The notes below the pieces were generated by a model. It did no database searches and was not told the origin of the DNA. It saw nothing but the letters and a program-made list of their open reading frames with translations. Positions 9,230-17,887 of a DNA stretch of 64,000 bases are shown here, piece by piece. The stretch is from Mycoavidus cysteinexigens. Its GTDB lineage: Bacteria > Pseudomonadota > Gammaproteobacteria > Burkholderiales > Burkholderiaceae. The translations under genes and the position numbers were made by a program. Each line of letters starts with the position of its first letter. Positions within the stretch are counted from its first letter, which is position 1. The stretch is from assembly GCF_003966915.1 (NCBI RefSeq), contig NZ_AP018150.1, forward strand, positions 248,001 through 312,000. The letters run 5' to 3'.

Positions 9230-10108
9230 ATGGATAAACTAGAGCGTTTCCTAAGCCGTGCTGAGGGCTTGCTCGACCGACTAGAAACATTGCTGCCACA
9301 GCCGGCTGCTGCTATCGATTGGGATCTGTCGGTGGCGTTTCGCTGGCGGGTACGCCAAGGTCAGGGATATTTGCAACCTGTGCCGCAAATATCGGCGATC
9401 ACCCTTGATGATTTACAAAACGTTGACCGACAAAAGCAATTAATCGAAGCCAATACGCGTCAGTTTGTGCAAAAACTGCCCGCTAACAATGTATTGTTAA
9501 CAGGGGCGCGGGGCACGGGTAAATCCTCCTTAATCAAAGCATGTTTAAATCATTTTGCCGCAGACGGTTTACGGCTGATTGAGGTCGACAAAGATGACTT
9601 GCACGAATTAGGCGATATTATTGAATTGGTTGCGCAACGTCCTGAACGTTTTATTGTGTTTTGCGACGATTTATCTTTTGAAGAGGGTGAGCCTGGCTAT
9701 AAAGCTCTGAAAGTCGCCCTCGATGGCTCAATTGCCGCGCCGTCAGACAATCTACTCATTTATGCGACCTCAAATCGCCGCCATTTATTGCCGGAATACA
9801 TGAGCGACAATGAAAGCTACCGTCCTACCAGCGAGGGTGAAATTCATCCGGGCGAGGTCGTTGAAGAAAAAATTTCGCTCTCCGAACGCTTTGGCTTATG
9901 GGTCAGCTTCTATCCGTTTAAACAAGATGACTATCTTGCGATTATCCGGCACTGGCTCAAACATTTTGGGTGTAGTGATGCGGATTGCGCGCAGGCGCGT
10001 AGTGAGGCTTTGACTTGGGCGCTTGAGCGTGGTTCGCGCTCCGGGCGCGTGGCATGGCAATTTGCGCGCGATTGGTCGGGCCGGCAGAGTAATAAACAGG
10101 TGGGTTAG
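9230..10108 (+). CDS. DUF815-family AAA ATPase
   Basis: A 292-residue P-loop ATPase. The Walker A motif is GARGTGKSS (92-100), and a Walker B-like FIVFCDDLSF lies near residue 145. The segment around YATSNRRHLLPEYMSDN resembles a sensor region, followed by ERFGLWVSFYPF, typical of the DUF815 group. The molecular role of this family is not established. It overlaps neither neighbour; mutT starts 11 bp after it, so argJ, this gene and mutT are likely co-transcribed. The order is conserved in Burkholderiaceae. Confidence 0.85.
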   Translation: MDKLERFLSRAEGLLDRLETLLPQPAAAIDWDLSVAFRWRVRQGQGYLQPVPQISAITLDDLQNVDRQKQLIEANTRQFVQKLPANNVLLTGARGTGKSSLIKACLNHFAADGLRLIEVDKDDLHELGDIIELVAQRPERFIVFCDDLSFEEGEPGYKALKVALDGSIAAPSDNLLIYATSNRRHLLPEYMSDNESYRPTSEGEIHPGEVVEEKISLSERFGLWVSFYPFKQDDYLAIIRHWLKHFGCSDADCAQARSEALTWALERGSRSGRVAWQFARDWSGRQSNKQVG

Positions 10109-10118
10109 TACATAGTTT

Positions 10119-10571
10119 ATGGTGACTCAATCACAGGCCAAGCATGTGCCGCAGGAGCGGCTGGTTACCCAAGTAGCGGTGGGGGTGTTGGTGCGCGCTG
10201 ATGGCTCTTTTTTGCTTGCGCAGCGCCCTGCTGGCAAACCTTATGCAGGCTACTGGGAATTTCCTGGTGGTAAGTTAGAAGGGAATGAATCGGTAGAGGC
10301 CGCATTAGCGCGAGAGCTGCATGAAGAACTTGGCGTGACAATTGAAACCTGCCAGCGTTGGCGGGTGCTGGAGCATGATTATCCTCATGCTTACGTACGT
10401 TTATTCTTTTGCAAGGTAACCGCGTGGCGCGGTGAGCCGACTGGACGCGAAGGGCAAGCGCTGGCTTGGCAGAAAATACCGGTCGAGGTCGCCCCTGTGC
10501 TCCCAGCAACGGTGCCAGTGCTAGATTGGTTGCAGGCGGATGCGGGATCTTCTACGGTGTTGCTTGATTAA
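10119..10571 (+). CDS. mutT: Nudix hydrolase, MutT type (8-oxo-dGTP diphosphatase)
   Basis: A 150-residue Nudix protein. The complete Nudix box (G-x5-E-x7-RE-L-x-EE-x-G-V) runs from Gly51 to Val73, with metal-binding Glu66, Glu69 and Glu70. The N-terminal strands (VAVGVLVRADGSFLLAQRP) and the following FPGG are typical of MutT, which hydrolyses oxidised dGTP and prevents A:T to C:G mutations. It ends convergent with yacG on the other strand, 19 bp away. Confidence 0.88.
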   Translation: MVTQSQAKHVPQERLVTQVAVGVLVRADGSFLLAQRPAGKPYAGYWEFPGGKLEGNESVEAALARELHEELGVTIETCQRWRVLEHDYPHAYVRLFFCKVTAWRGEPTGREGQALAWQKIPVEVAPVLPATVPVLDWLQADAGSSTVLLD

Positions 10572-10590
10572 AACAAAAAAGCACTCGACT

Positions 10591-10779
10591 TTAATCCGAG
10601 TCATCCCCGGGATGGGCCTCGGAGGGCGTTTCTTGGGCGCCGCTAATCACATAATTGTCAGCTGCCCAGGTGCCTAGATCAATTTTTTTGCAGCGTTCTG
10701 AGCAAAAGGGGCGATATTGGTTTTCTGGCTTCCATTCGACGGTGCTGTCACAGATGGGGCAATTGACGACAATATTCAT
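10591..10779 (-). CDS. yacG: DNA gyrase inhibitor YacG (zinc-ribbon protein)
   Basis: A 62-residue protein with four zinc ligands in the pattern CPIC (residues 8-11) and CSERC (27-31), followed by the family motif KKIDLGTWAADNY and an acidic tail. YacG in E. coli binds GyrB and blocks its DNA binding. It lies downstream of zapD on the same strand, with 36 bp between them, the usual zapD-yacG pairing. Confidence 0.93.
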   Translation of the reverse strand: MNIVVNCPICDSTVEWKPENQYRPFCSERCKKIDLGTWAADNYVISGAQETPSEAHPGDDSD

Positions 10780-10815
10780 ATAATCAAGTGAGAATCAGGA
10801 GCCAACAAAGATAGA

Positions 10816-11574
10816 TTATAAATTACATAATGTGAGTTGGAAGGGAATATCCGCATCCACTGGCCTTGGACGCATATCGCCGTCTTGCGTGGTGAAACGC
10901 ACCCATAGCATGTATTTATTGGCGCTGGCCTCAGGAATTACATTCAGCTCGGCGGGGACGCGTATTTGCATTAACTGGCAGGTGCGGCCAGATAGCATTT
11001 GCTGATAGCGGCCTTGGATGGCGATGACTTTAGTGATCTGACTAGATTCGCGGGCGAATTTTAATACAATAGCCATCGCATCGCGTAGTGGCAGCAATGG
11101 GATTGCCCACTGCGCAATATCATGCCGACGTTGCTCGAGCGAACCCTGTTGCCAGGCATAGTAAGATGGCAAATCAAAACGGCAAGTGCCGCCGGGGATG
11201 GCTGAGCGGCTGCGGATACTGCTGAGCCATTCATTATCAGCCAGATGCTGCCCGGCTTTGCCGTGCATTTGATTGAGATGCGTTAGAGTTTGTGTGATTT
11301 CTACTAATATTGACTCTAGCATGGTTTGATCAATCCCGGGGTTATCCCGGTACGAAATGAGCGTTTGACGCTGTCGCTCGAGTTCTTTGCTAAGATCAGA
11401 TTTGAGATCTGCACGGCCGGCTACGTCGGCGATTTCAAATAGCGTCATCAACGCGACATGGTGCTCCTCGGCGTTTTCGCGAGACAAAAAGAACGTAAAA
11501 CGATTAAAAAGATCTTCAAACCGCAGCAGCGTTCGGATACGTTCGTTAAACGGGTACTCGTAAAGGAGGGTCAA
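10816..11574 (-). CDS. zapD: Cell division protein ZapD (FtsZ-bundling)
   Basis: A 252-residue cytoplasmic protein of normal ZapD length that cross-links FtsZ filaments at the division ring. It begins with the family hallmark [19 protein letters not shown] and contains [11 protein letters not shown] and [14 protein letters not shown]. The start is a TTG at 11574. The same non-ATG start occurs just before the conserved [10 protein letters not shown] segment, and no nearer ATG fits. coaE lies 176 bp upstream on the same strand. Confidence 0.94.
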   Translation of the reverse strand: MTLLYEYPFNERIRTLLRFEDLFNRFTFFLSRENAEEHHVALMTLFEIADVAGRADLKSDLSKELERQRQTLISYRDNPGIDQTMLESILVEITQTLTHLNQMHGKAGQHLADNEWLSSIRSRSAIPGGTCRFDLPSYYAWQQGSLEQRRHDIAQWAIPLLPLRDAMAIVLKFARESSQITKVIAIQGRYQQMLSGRTCQLMQIRVPAELNVIPEASANKYMLWVRFTTQDGDMRPRPVDADIPFQLTLCNL

Positions 11575-11750
11575 ACTTAATGCCTATTAAAAGAAGCAAA
11601 ATGGCGAATAAACACAGTCTATTCTAATCCGCATATTTACGCGCTGCAATCTTGGCCAGAATTAACCGTATGCATCCGTGCGAAATTGCCCGTAACTCAA
11701 TCAATGGTTCACTTTGCGGAAATAATCGCTTTAGCCAGCGTGCGCTGTAT

Positions 11751-12371
11751 CTATGCTAACTTGAGATAATATTGATGCAATGCATCAACCTTATTATATA
11801 GACAAATTAGCGGCGTATCCTCTTGATTAGAAATAACCTCATCCGCATAAGCTAGGCGTGTTGCGCGGGTTGCTTGATGGACGATAATTGTTTGCGCTTG
11901 CTCGTATGTCAAGCCGTTGCGCTGCATCACACGTTTGATTTGCGTAGCAGGTGAACAATCAACCACCAGGGTCCGGTCGACGCGGTCTTTCCAACTGCCA
12001 GATTCAATTAATAAAGGTACAACAAAGATTAAATATGGACCTGTTGCAACCCGCGCAGCAGCTTCGCATTCAAGCCGGATGAGCGGGTGCAGAATAGCTT
12101 CGAGGCGAAGTTTGGCTTGCTTGTCACTAAAAATTTCCGCGCGCATTTTCGCGCGTTGAAGCGAGCCGTCTGAGGCGATAAAGTCTGGGCCGAAATGTTC
12201 TGCAATAAGTGGTATAGCTATTCCGCCACTTGCAGTGAGTTTATGTGCGATCTGGTCCGTATCGATAACCGCAACACCGTGCTCGGCAAAGCGGTTTGCA
12301 ACGGCCGTTTTGCCACACCCGATGCCGCCGGTTAAGCCAACGGAGAATAAATTAAATTTGTTTTGATGCAT
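11751..12371 (-). CDS. coaE: Dephospho-CoA kinase
   Basis: A 206-residue enzyme that phosphorylates the 3-prime hydroxyl of dephospho-CoA, the last step of coenzyme A synthesis. The P-loop GLTGGIGCGKT is near residue 13, and the substrate-binding D-T-D-Q (VIDTDQIAH) and the LLIESGSW and RVMQRNGL lid segments are present. It belongs to the conserved pilD-coaE-zapD-yacG order. The gap to pilD (12372-12668, 297 bp) holds a long palindrome (listed separately). Confidence 0.95.
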   Translation of the reverse strand: MHQNKFNLFSVGLTGGIGCGKTAVANRFAEHGVAVIDTDQIAHKLTASGGIAIPLIAEHFGPDFIASDGSLQRAKMRAEIFSDKQAKLRLEAILHPLIRLECEAAARVATGPYLIFVVPLLIESGSWKDRVDRTLVVDCSPATQIKRVMQRNGLTYEQAQTIIVHQATRATRLAYADEVISNQEDTPLICLYNKVDALHQYYLKLA

Positions 12372-12516
12372 CGTTTTTGAAAATTACCCCTGCCACTGCC
12401 TTGAATCCTTTGTCACCATCTAAGTTTGGCCTAAATGGTGTCAGAGTAATTGAATATGTGCTATTTGCTCGTTCGGTCAACCCGCTTACCAAGCAAGCAT
12501 GGCAACCTAACTAATA

Positions 12517-12576
12517 TTTTAGCGTTTCTCGCTCTGTTTAGTCTGAATCTCAGACTCTTTTTGTGCGAGGCTAAAA
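12517..12576. repeat. Long imperfect palindrome between coaE and pilD
   Basis: TTTTAGC (12517-12523) pairs with GCTAAAA (12570-12576). CTCGC (12528-12532) pairs with GCGAG (12565-12569). A central hairpin is formed by AGTCTGA-ATC-TCAGACT (12540-12556), followed on the plus strand by CTTTTT. On the plus strand it resembles a terminator hairpin, but the flanking genes are on the minus strand. It may be a small palindromic repeat or a structured leader of coaE/zapD transcripts. Confidence 0.5.
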
Positions 12577-12668
12577 CGGGGCAAGCTCAATTGGCAGTTA
12601 CTGCTGGTTCGTGGTGGTCCATGGCGTAACGGAATGGTGTACGTGGGTTTTGCTTTTTTAGAATGGGG

Positions 12669-13622
12669 TTAGCCAACAAAAAATGGCGCGCGCCAAAATA
12701 GCGTAATCAAGCCGGCTGCAACAAGAAATGGGCCAAATGGCAAAGGTTGTTCTCTTTTTAGATGGCCGCTCATCAGAGCGATCAGGCCAAATAATGCCCC
12801 ACTCGCGGAAGCCAAGAGCACGATTTGAGGTAGAGCGAGCCATCCAAGCCAGGCGCCAAGTGCCGCCAGTAGCTTGAAATCACCATAGCCCATTCCTTCC
12901 TTGCCGCGCAGCAAGCGAAATCCCCAATAGACTAGCCACAACAACAGATAACCGGCGATAGTGCCGATCACTGCGCTGTGCAATGACGTAAAGCTAGCGT
13001 TGAGATTCACCAAAAGCCCGGCCCAAATTAGGGGGAGTGTGAGCGTATCAGGAAGCAAATGCGTATCAATATCAATCAAGGCAAGCGCTAATAAAGTAGC
13101 GGCAAACCCGAAGGCGGCGAGAGCTTGCCAACTTGCGCCAAAGTGCCATAGCGTGCCGACGGCTAAGCCGGCACTGAATAATTCAAGGGCCGGATAACGT
13201 AGGCTAATTGGAGTGTGGCATGCAGAACAGCGGCCGCGGCATAGAAGATAGCCCACTAAGGGTAAATTCTCAAATAGGGTGAGCGTGTGCTTGCAGGATG
13301 GGCAATGAGAGCGTGGTAGGCAAAGATTATAGATAGGTTTGCCTAAAGAATTTTTACCTGTCATTGCTTGCGTAGGGGCGGGTTCTTCCATTTTGCTTGA
13401 AAGGAGGGAGGGGGGCGTAGCAATTTGGTTTGCGTCAGCAGCAAAGTGATTCCATTCTTCTTGCCAGGCCATTTGCAGCATGCTGGGTAAGCGATGGACA
13501 ACAACGCTTAGAAAGCTGCCGATAACGAGGCCAAATAGTAGGGCGCAAATATACTGAAAGCCGATTGGCAAAGCAGCAAAATTCGCTATCCAGTTATTGA
13601 ATATAGCGGAGCTAGGGGGCAT
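12669..13622 (-). CDS. pilD: Type 4 prepilin peptidase / N-methyltransferase PilD
   Basis: A 317-residue integral membrane aspartyl protease that cleaves and N-methylates prepilins. The N-terminal cytoplasmic loop has the zinc-binding pairs CPSC and CSAC, expected for bifunctional enzymes. The catalytic aspartates lie in ALIDIDTHLLPD and in the GxGD motif GMGYGDFKLL. About seven hydrophobic segments follow. The cytoplasmic loop before the first CxxC is somewhat long and polar (about residues 55-100). It is grouped with pilC and pilB on the minus strand. No prepilin gene is in the window, so its substrates lie elsewhere. Confidence 0.94.
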   Translation of the reverse strand: MPPSSAIFNNWIANFAALPIGFQYICALLFGLVIGSFLSVVVHRLPSMLQMAWQEEWNHFAADANQIATPPSLLSSKMEEPAPTQAMTGKNSLGKPIYNLCLPRSHCPSCKHTLTLFENLPLVGYLLCRGRCSACHTPISLRYPALELFSAGLAVGTLWHFGASWQALAAFGFAATLLALALIDIDTHLLPDTLTLPLIWAGLLVNLNASFTSLHSAVIGTIAGYLLLWLVYWGFRLLRGKEGMGYGDFKLLAALGAWLGWLALPQIVLLASASGALFGLIALMSGHLKREQPLPFGPFLVAAGLITLFWRAPFFVG

Positions 13623-13696
13623 AGGGAAAAGGCCGTGAAAGATATTTGGAAAAGCTGCGCAAAATACTAAGCCATGAAGTTTATGTTAGATTGCCT

Positions 13697-14923
13697 TTAG
13701 ATAATATTGCCGAGCTGAATAATGGGTAGGTACATGGCGACCACCAGACCGCCAACCAAGAGGCCAAGTACAATCATAATAAGCGGCTCAGCGCTATTTG
13801 CTAAGGTGGCAATGCGCATATCGACTTGCTGTTCGTTAAGCGTGGCGAGGTCGTTAAGCATTGTGTCAAGGGAGCCGGATTCTTCGGCAATCGCGATCGG
13901 TTGCAAGACAGTTAACGGAAAGCAGCCCGTGGCGCGCATTGCATGGGCCAGGCGCTCGCCGCGTTGCACGCGCTGCAAAATATTGTATGTTGCCTGATCG
14001 AATACCGCATTGTTGGTGATTTTCGCCATGCTATTGAAGGCATCGGCCAGGGGCGTTCCAGCTTTTAATAGAGTGCCGAGGGCGCGGTTCCAGCGTGCTA
14101 TGGCGAGCTGCCGTAGTAGCGGGCCAATCATGGGTAGGTTTAAGAGTAGATGGTCATAGGCGGTGCGCAGCGCCGTTGAGCGGCGTAAGCCGAGAGCAGC
14201 TATAAAAATTCCGCTGCCAAGCACTAAAGTGACCGGAGCAATGCCATGCGCAATTACGCTTGAAAGAGATAAAACCATCTGGGTTGGGGCAGGAAGCGGG
14301 GCGCCAAAACTCTCGAAGATTTGTTTAAAAGTTGGCACGACCCAAACCATTAAGGCGGTTGTAATCAACAAAGATAATATTAATACACCGCTTGGGTAGC
14401 TGAGCGCGCTGCGCAATTTCGCTCGTTGCACAGCGGCTTGCTCGCGGTGCTTGGCAAGCTGCGCAAGCAAGGGGGCGAGGGCGCTTGAGGCTTCGCCAAC
14501 CGCCACTAATTGACAATACATTGGACCAAATTGTGGGTAGTCAGCCAGCGCGGTTGATAAGTGTTGGCCTTGGGCAACAGCGCGTGCTAGCGCATGTATG
14601 ACGCGGCTTAATGGGGGTCGTGGATGGCTACTGGCGATTACCTCTAAGGCGGCTAAAAGTGGCAAGCCTGCCTGTAAGAGGCTAGCGAGTTGGCGTGAGA
14701 AGGTAGTTACATCTGTTGCGCGCAGCGCAGCAGGTTTAGCGCGTCCCTGGTTAATAATTTTAATTGGGGTAATTCTCTGTTGCTTGAGCGCCGCGCGCGC
14801 GGCGCTCATTTCAGTGGCGATTAATACGCCACTCTTAAGACAACCTGTCGAGTTGATCCCTTGCCATTTAAAGCGGAATTCTTGCACCCGATGAGCTGTC
14901 GTTGGCGGACCTGATTGGGTCAT
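13697..14923 (-). CDS. pilC: Type IV pilus / type II secretion inner-membrane platform protein PilC (GspF family)
   Basis: A polytopic membrane platform protein with two GspF domains. The first contains FSRQLASLLQAGLPLLAALE and the second RWNRALGTLLKAGTPLADAF, each followed by the family's hydrophobic segments, with a final MIVLGLLVGGLVVAMYLPI helix. It transfers motion from the PilB ATPase to the growing pilus. I chose the ATG at 14923, which begins 10 bp after the pilB stop. A GTG at 14950 would add nine residues and overlap pilB by 17 bp. Neither has a strong ribosome-binding site. Confidence 0.93.
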   Translation of the reverse strand: MTQSGPPTTAHRVQEFRFKWQGINSTGCLKSGVLIATEMSAARAALKQQRITPIKIINQGRAKPAALRATDVTTFSRQLASLLQAGLPLLAALEVIASSHPRPPLSRVIHALARAVAQGQHLSTALADYPQFGPMYCQLVAVGEASSALAPLLAQLAKHREQAAVQRAKLRSALSYPSGVLILSLLITTALMVWVVPTFKQIFESFGAPLPAPTQMVLSLSSVIAHGIAPVTLVLGSGIFIAALGLRRSTALRTAYDHLLLNLPMIGPLLRQLAIARWNRALGTLLKAGTPLADAFNSMAKITNNAVFDQATYNILQRVQRGERLAHAMRATGCFPLTVLQPIAIAEESGSLDTMLNDLATLNEQQVDMRIATLANSAEPLIMIVLGLLVGGLVVAMYLPIIQLGNII

Positions 14924-14933
14924 AAATTTTATT

Positions 14934-16292
14934 TTAGCCGGTAGCCGCACTGGCGTCGGTTACGGCTAAGATTTCTTCAACGCTGGTGGCGCCAGCGCGG
15001 ACCTGTTCTAAGCCAGCTTCGCGCAAGGTTTTAACGCCGTCGCACTGAGCTTGTTGGGCAATCGCATCCGCGCTGCCTTGGGCGAGGATAAGCGCGCGGA
15101 TAGCCGCCGTAACAGGCATAACTTGCTGGATGCCGATGCGGCCATGATAACCTGTGCTATGACATGCCGCGCAGCCAACGGCTTGATACGGTTGCCAAGC
15201 TTTTGCCAGGGTTGCCTTATCAAAGCCAGCTTTATGCAGCATCGCATCAGTCGTTGCATTGCGGGGCATGGGGGAACGGCAGGCTAAGCAAAGCTTCCTG
15301 ATGAGCCTTTGCGCGATAATTAAGCGTATCGCGCACGCCAAGTTGAAAGGCGCGATACCAATATCGAGCAAGCGCGCGAGGGTGGCGGGAGCATTATTCG
15401 TATGCAGCGTAGAAAAGACAAGATGGCCAGTTTGTGCAGCTTGTAGCGCAACGCTAGCGGTTTCAGCATCGCGAATTTCTCCAACCATAATGACATCGGG
15501 ATCTTGTCGTAAAAAGGCGCGCAGCGCGACGGCGAAAGTGAGGCCGGCTTTTTCGCGCACGCTGACCTGATTAATACCGACTAATTGTATTTCTACAGGG
15601 TCTTCGACGGAGCAGATATTTAGGGACTCTCGATTTAAGCGTTGTAAAAAACAATAGAGAGTTAAAGTTTTGCCGCTGCCGGTTGGGCCAGTCACCAGCA
15701 CCATGCCGTGCGGGGCATGAATAGCGGCTTCAAGTTTAGCCTGTTGCTCTGGGTTAAAGCCGAGGTCAGTGAAAGTCAGCGCGGCTGGGAGCTTATCCAG
15801 TCGCCGCAAGACGAGTTTTTCGCCCCATAAAGTGGGCAGCGTATTCACGCGGAATTCTTCAAATTTTTCTGCTGTGACGCGTAGTTTGAGGCGCCCGTCT
15901 AGAGGGATGCGGCGCTCGGCAATGTCGAGGCGAGCGAGTACTTTCACGCAACAGATAAGCGGATCTCTTAGATAGGGAGGTGGCCGCATGGTTTCATGCA
16001 GTACCCCATCGATGCGCAGTCGAATGCGCCAATCATGCTCGTTTGATTCAATATGTATATCAGAGGCGCGACGGGTGGCAGCCTCCCGCAAAATTTCGTG
16101 CAATAGGCGTACGGCTGGAGCGTTATTCTCTGTTTCAGATAAGAGCGCGCTTGGCGCCACTGCAGGAGCTGCTTGAATGGATGGGGTCAAGCTCGTTGTA
16201 AGAGAAGGCTGAGCGGGCGCTGTAGTTGCTGAATTCCGAGGTGGATGTATATCCGTTGTTCGCAGCGGAATTTGGCCTGGATGAGTGGTCAT
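14934..16292 (-). CDS. pilB: Type IV pilus assembly ATPase, GspE/PulE family
   Basis: A 452-residue hexameric secretion ATPase. The Walker A motif is GPTGSGKT (202-209). The Asp box follows (SVEDPVE), then the Walker B region DPDVIMVGEIRD and the His box TGHLVFSTLHTN. A C-terminal zinc motif is formed by CLAC and CAAC. The N-terminal 50 residues are Pro/Thr/Ala-rich, and the long N1 domain of classical PilB is missing, as in the short GspE-like paralogues at this locus in Burkholderia. It powers assembly with PilC and PilD. Confidence 0.92.
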   Translation of the reverse strand: MTTHPGQIPLRTTDIHPPRNSATTAPAQPSLTTSLTPSIQAAPAVAPSALLSETENNAPAVRLLHEILREAATRRASDIHIESNEHDWRIRLRIDGVLHETMRPPPYLRDPLICCVKVLARLDIAERRIPLDGRLKLRVTAEKFEEFRVNTLPTLWGEKLVLRRLDKLPAALTFTDLGFNPEQQAKLEAAIHAPHGMVLVTGPTGSGKTLTLYCFLQRLNRESLNICSVEDPVEIQLVGINQVSVREKAGLTFAVALRAFLRQDPDVIMVGEIRDAETASVALQAAQTGHLVFSTLHTNNAPATLARLLDIGIAPFNLACAIRLIIAQRLIRKLCLACRSPMPRNATTDAMLHKAGFDKATLAKAWQPYQAVGCAACHSTGYHGRIGIQQVMPVTAAIRALILAQGSADAIAQQAQCDGVKTLREAGLEQVRAGATSVEEILAVTDASAATG

Positions 16293-16460
16293 GACTAAAA
16301 AATTTAGCGCTGGGTCGCGGCGTTGTTTTTAATTAAAAAATTCATCGTCGCTCACGCCGCTCAAAGTTGCAATTCAGCCATTTGGTTAATTCTCGCCAGA
16401 GTATTATTTTTATGGTTATGCTGCTGGTTAGCGCGCCCCACGGTTTTGTTAGTTTGCCTG

Positions 16461-16498
16461 AAATGAGTCTCTGATCTTAAAGAATCAGAGACTCATTT
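16461..16498 (-). terminator. Strong 15-bp hairpin at the end of the CBS-domain gene
   Basis: AAATGAGTCTCTGAT (16461-16475) and ATCAGAGACTCATTT (16484-16498) pair perfectly around an 8-base loop. The last codons and stop of the leftward CBS-domain gene lie inside the arm. No clear T-run follows on the minus strand, so it may act as a terminator, an RNA-stabilising hairpin, or both. Confidence 0.45.
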
Positions 16499-17777
16499 CA
16501 TTTGCGCTATTTTGTGCAGGGCGGAATAATTTGATGGTTTTTACTGTTTGATGATCAATTTGCATGACTTCCATGCGGCAGCCGTTGATTTGCACGCTTA
16601 CATCTCCATCGGGAATTTCGCGCAGTACTTCAAGGATTAGACCATTTAGCGTTTTAGGTCCTTGTACCGGTAACTGTAGATTAAGTAAGCGGTTTAGCTC
16701 GCGCAATGGCATACTGCCGGCGACAATGCATTCGCCTTTAGCATTCCAGTCTGTGCAGGTGCCGCTAGTGCGTGGCATGGTGGTGGTGAATTCGCCAATT
16801 AATTCCTCAATAATGTCTTCTGGCGTTACCAATCCTAGCACTTCACCATATTCGTTGACGATGAGGCCCATTCTTTGTTGGTTTTCTTGGAAATATTGGA
16901 GTTGCTGAAAGACGGGTGTGCCGCTCGGTACGAAGTAAGGCTCAGTGAGTAATTCGCGCAGGGTGTCGTGTTTGAGGGTGTGGCCATGCCTGGCAGCCAA
17001 TGCTTTACGTACTTGCAGCACACCAAGAATGTGATCTGTGTCGCCTTGATAAACCGGTAATTTATTATGATAACAAGTATCGAGCTGCTGGAGCATCGTC
17101 TCAAGCGGTGCGTCAAGGTCAAGCGCTTCAATGCGTGTACGGGGCACCATCACGTCATCGACTGTAAGGTCTTCGAGATCAAATAAGTTAAGCAATATGC
17201 TGCGGTGTTTATGCGGTGCAAAATTAGCCGATTCAAGTACGATCGTGCGCAGTTCGTCCATCGACAGACGATGTTCTTTGGCCTTGCGGGTATCGAGACG
17301 CAAGATGCGCAGTAGCGCTGAAACAAATAAATTAACAAACCAGACGAGTGGGCGGGTGATGCGCATTAAGGGGCTAAGCGCCAAGCTCGCGGGCAATGCA
17401 ATTTTCTCGGGCCAAGCGGCGCCAATGATTTTGGGCGTAATTTCGCTAAATATGATGATGAGAAACGCAACGCCACCTGTGGTAATCGATAAAGCTAAAT
17501 TGTTGGTGCCAAAAGTGCGTAATGCAATCGCCGTAGTGAGCACCGGAATGATGGTGTTGATCAGGTTATTGCCAATCAGAATCACGCTCAATAATTTTTC
17601 TGTATGCGTCAATAATCGATGCGTGGTGCGTGCGCCGAGCGTACCTTTTTTAATAAGATGTTTGAGCCGGTGGCGATTAAGCGCCAGCATAGAAGCTTCG
17701 GAGATCGAAAAAAAGCCAGACAGCAGCAACAGGAAAGCAATTAAGCTAAGCTGCGCCCATAAAGGAAATGATTCCAC
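16485..17777 (-). CDS. HlyC/CorC (CNNM/UPF0053) family membrane protein with CBS domains
   Basis: A 430-residue protein. The N-terminal CNNM/DUF21 membrane domain (about 1-190) has three to four hydrophobic segments, starting LWAQLSLIAFLLLLSGFF. Two CBS domains follow (from VDDVMVPRTRIEALDL to EDIIEELIGEF), then a CorC_HlyC C-terminal domain (GSMPLRELNRLLNLQLP). Members are linked to magnesium/cobalt efflux or resistance; the name haemolysin is historical. It lies upstream of pilB on the same strand, the position it has in Burkholderiaceae, with 192 bp between. The transported ion here is uncertain. Confidence 0.9.
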   Translation of the reverse strand: MESFPLWAQLSLIAFLLLLSGFFSISEASMLALNRHRLKHLIKKGTLGARTTHRLLTHTEKLLSVILIGNNLINTIIPVLTTAIALRTFGTNNLALSITTGGVAFLIIIFSEITPKIIGAAWPEKIALPASLALSPLMRITRPLVWFVNLFVSALLRILRLDTRKAKEHRLSMDELRTIVLESANFAPHKHRSILLNLFDLEDLTVDDVMVPRTRIEALDLDAPLETMLQQLDTCYHNKLPVYQGDTDHILGVLQVRKALAARHGHTLKHDTLRELLTEPYFVPSGTPVFQQLQYFQENQQRMGLIVNEYGEVLGLVTPEDIIEELIGEFTTTMPRTSGTCTDWNAKGECIVAGSMPLRELNRLLNLQLPVQGPKTLNGLILEVLREIPDGDVSVQINGCRMEVMQIDHQTVKTIKLFRPAQNSANEMSL

Positions 17778-17887
17778 TTGGAATTAGTTTAAATGTGGTT
17801 AAAAATTCTACTTAATCTTTGATTGCATTAACTATAGCAGAATCGCCAAGACAAGCGCGAATTTTAGAGAAACCTAGCAAAATAAGG

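Noticed and set aside
17131-17787. 218-codon plus-strand open frame
   Set aside because: Antisense to the CBS-domain gene; composition is low-complexity Arg/Ser and not protein-like.
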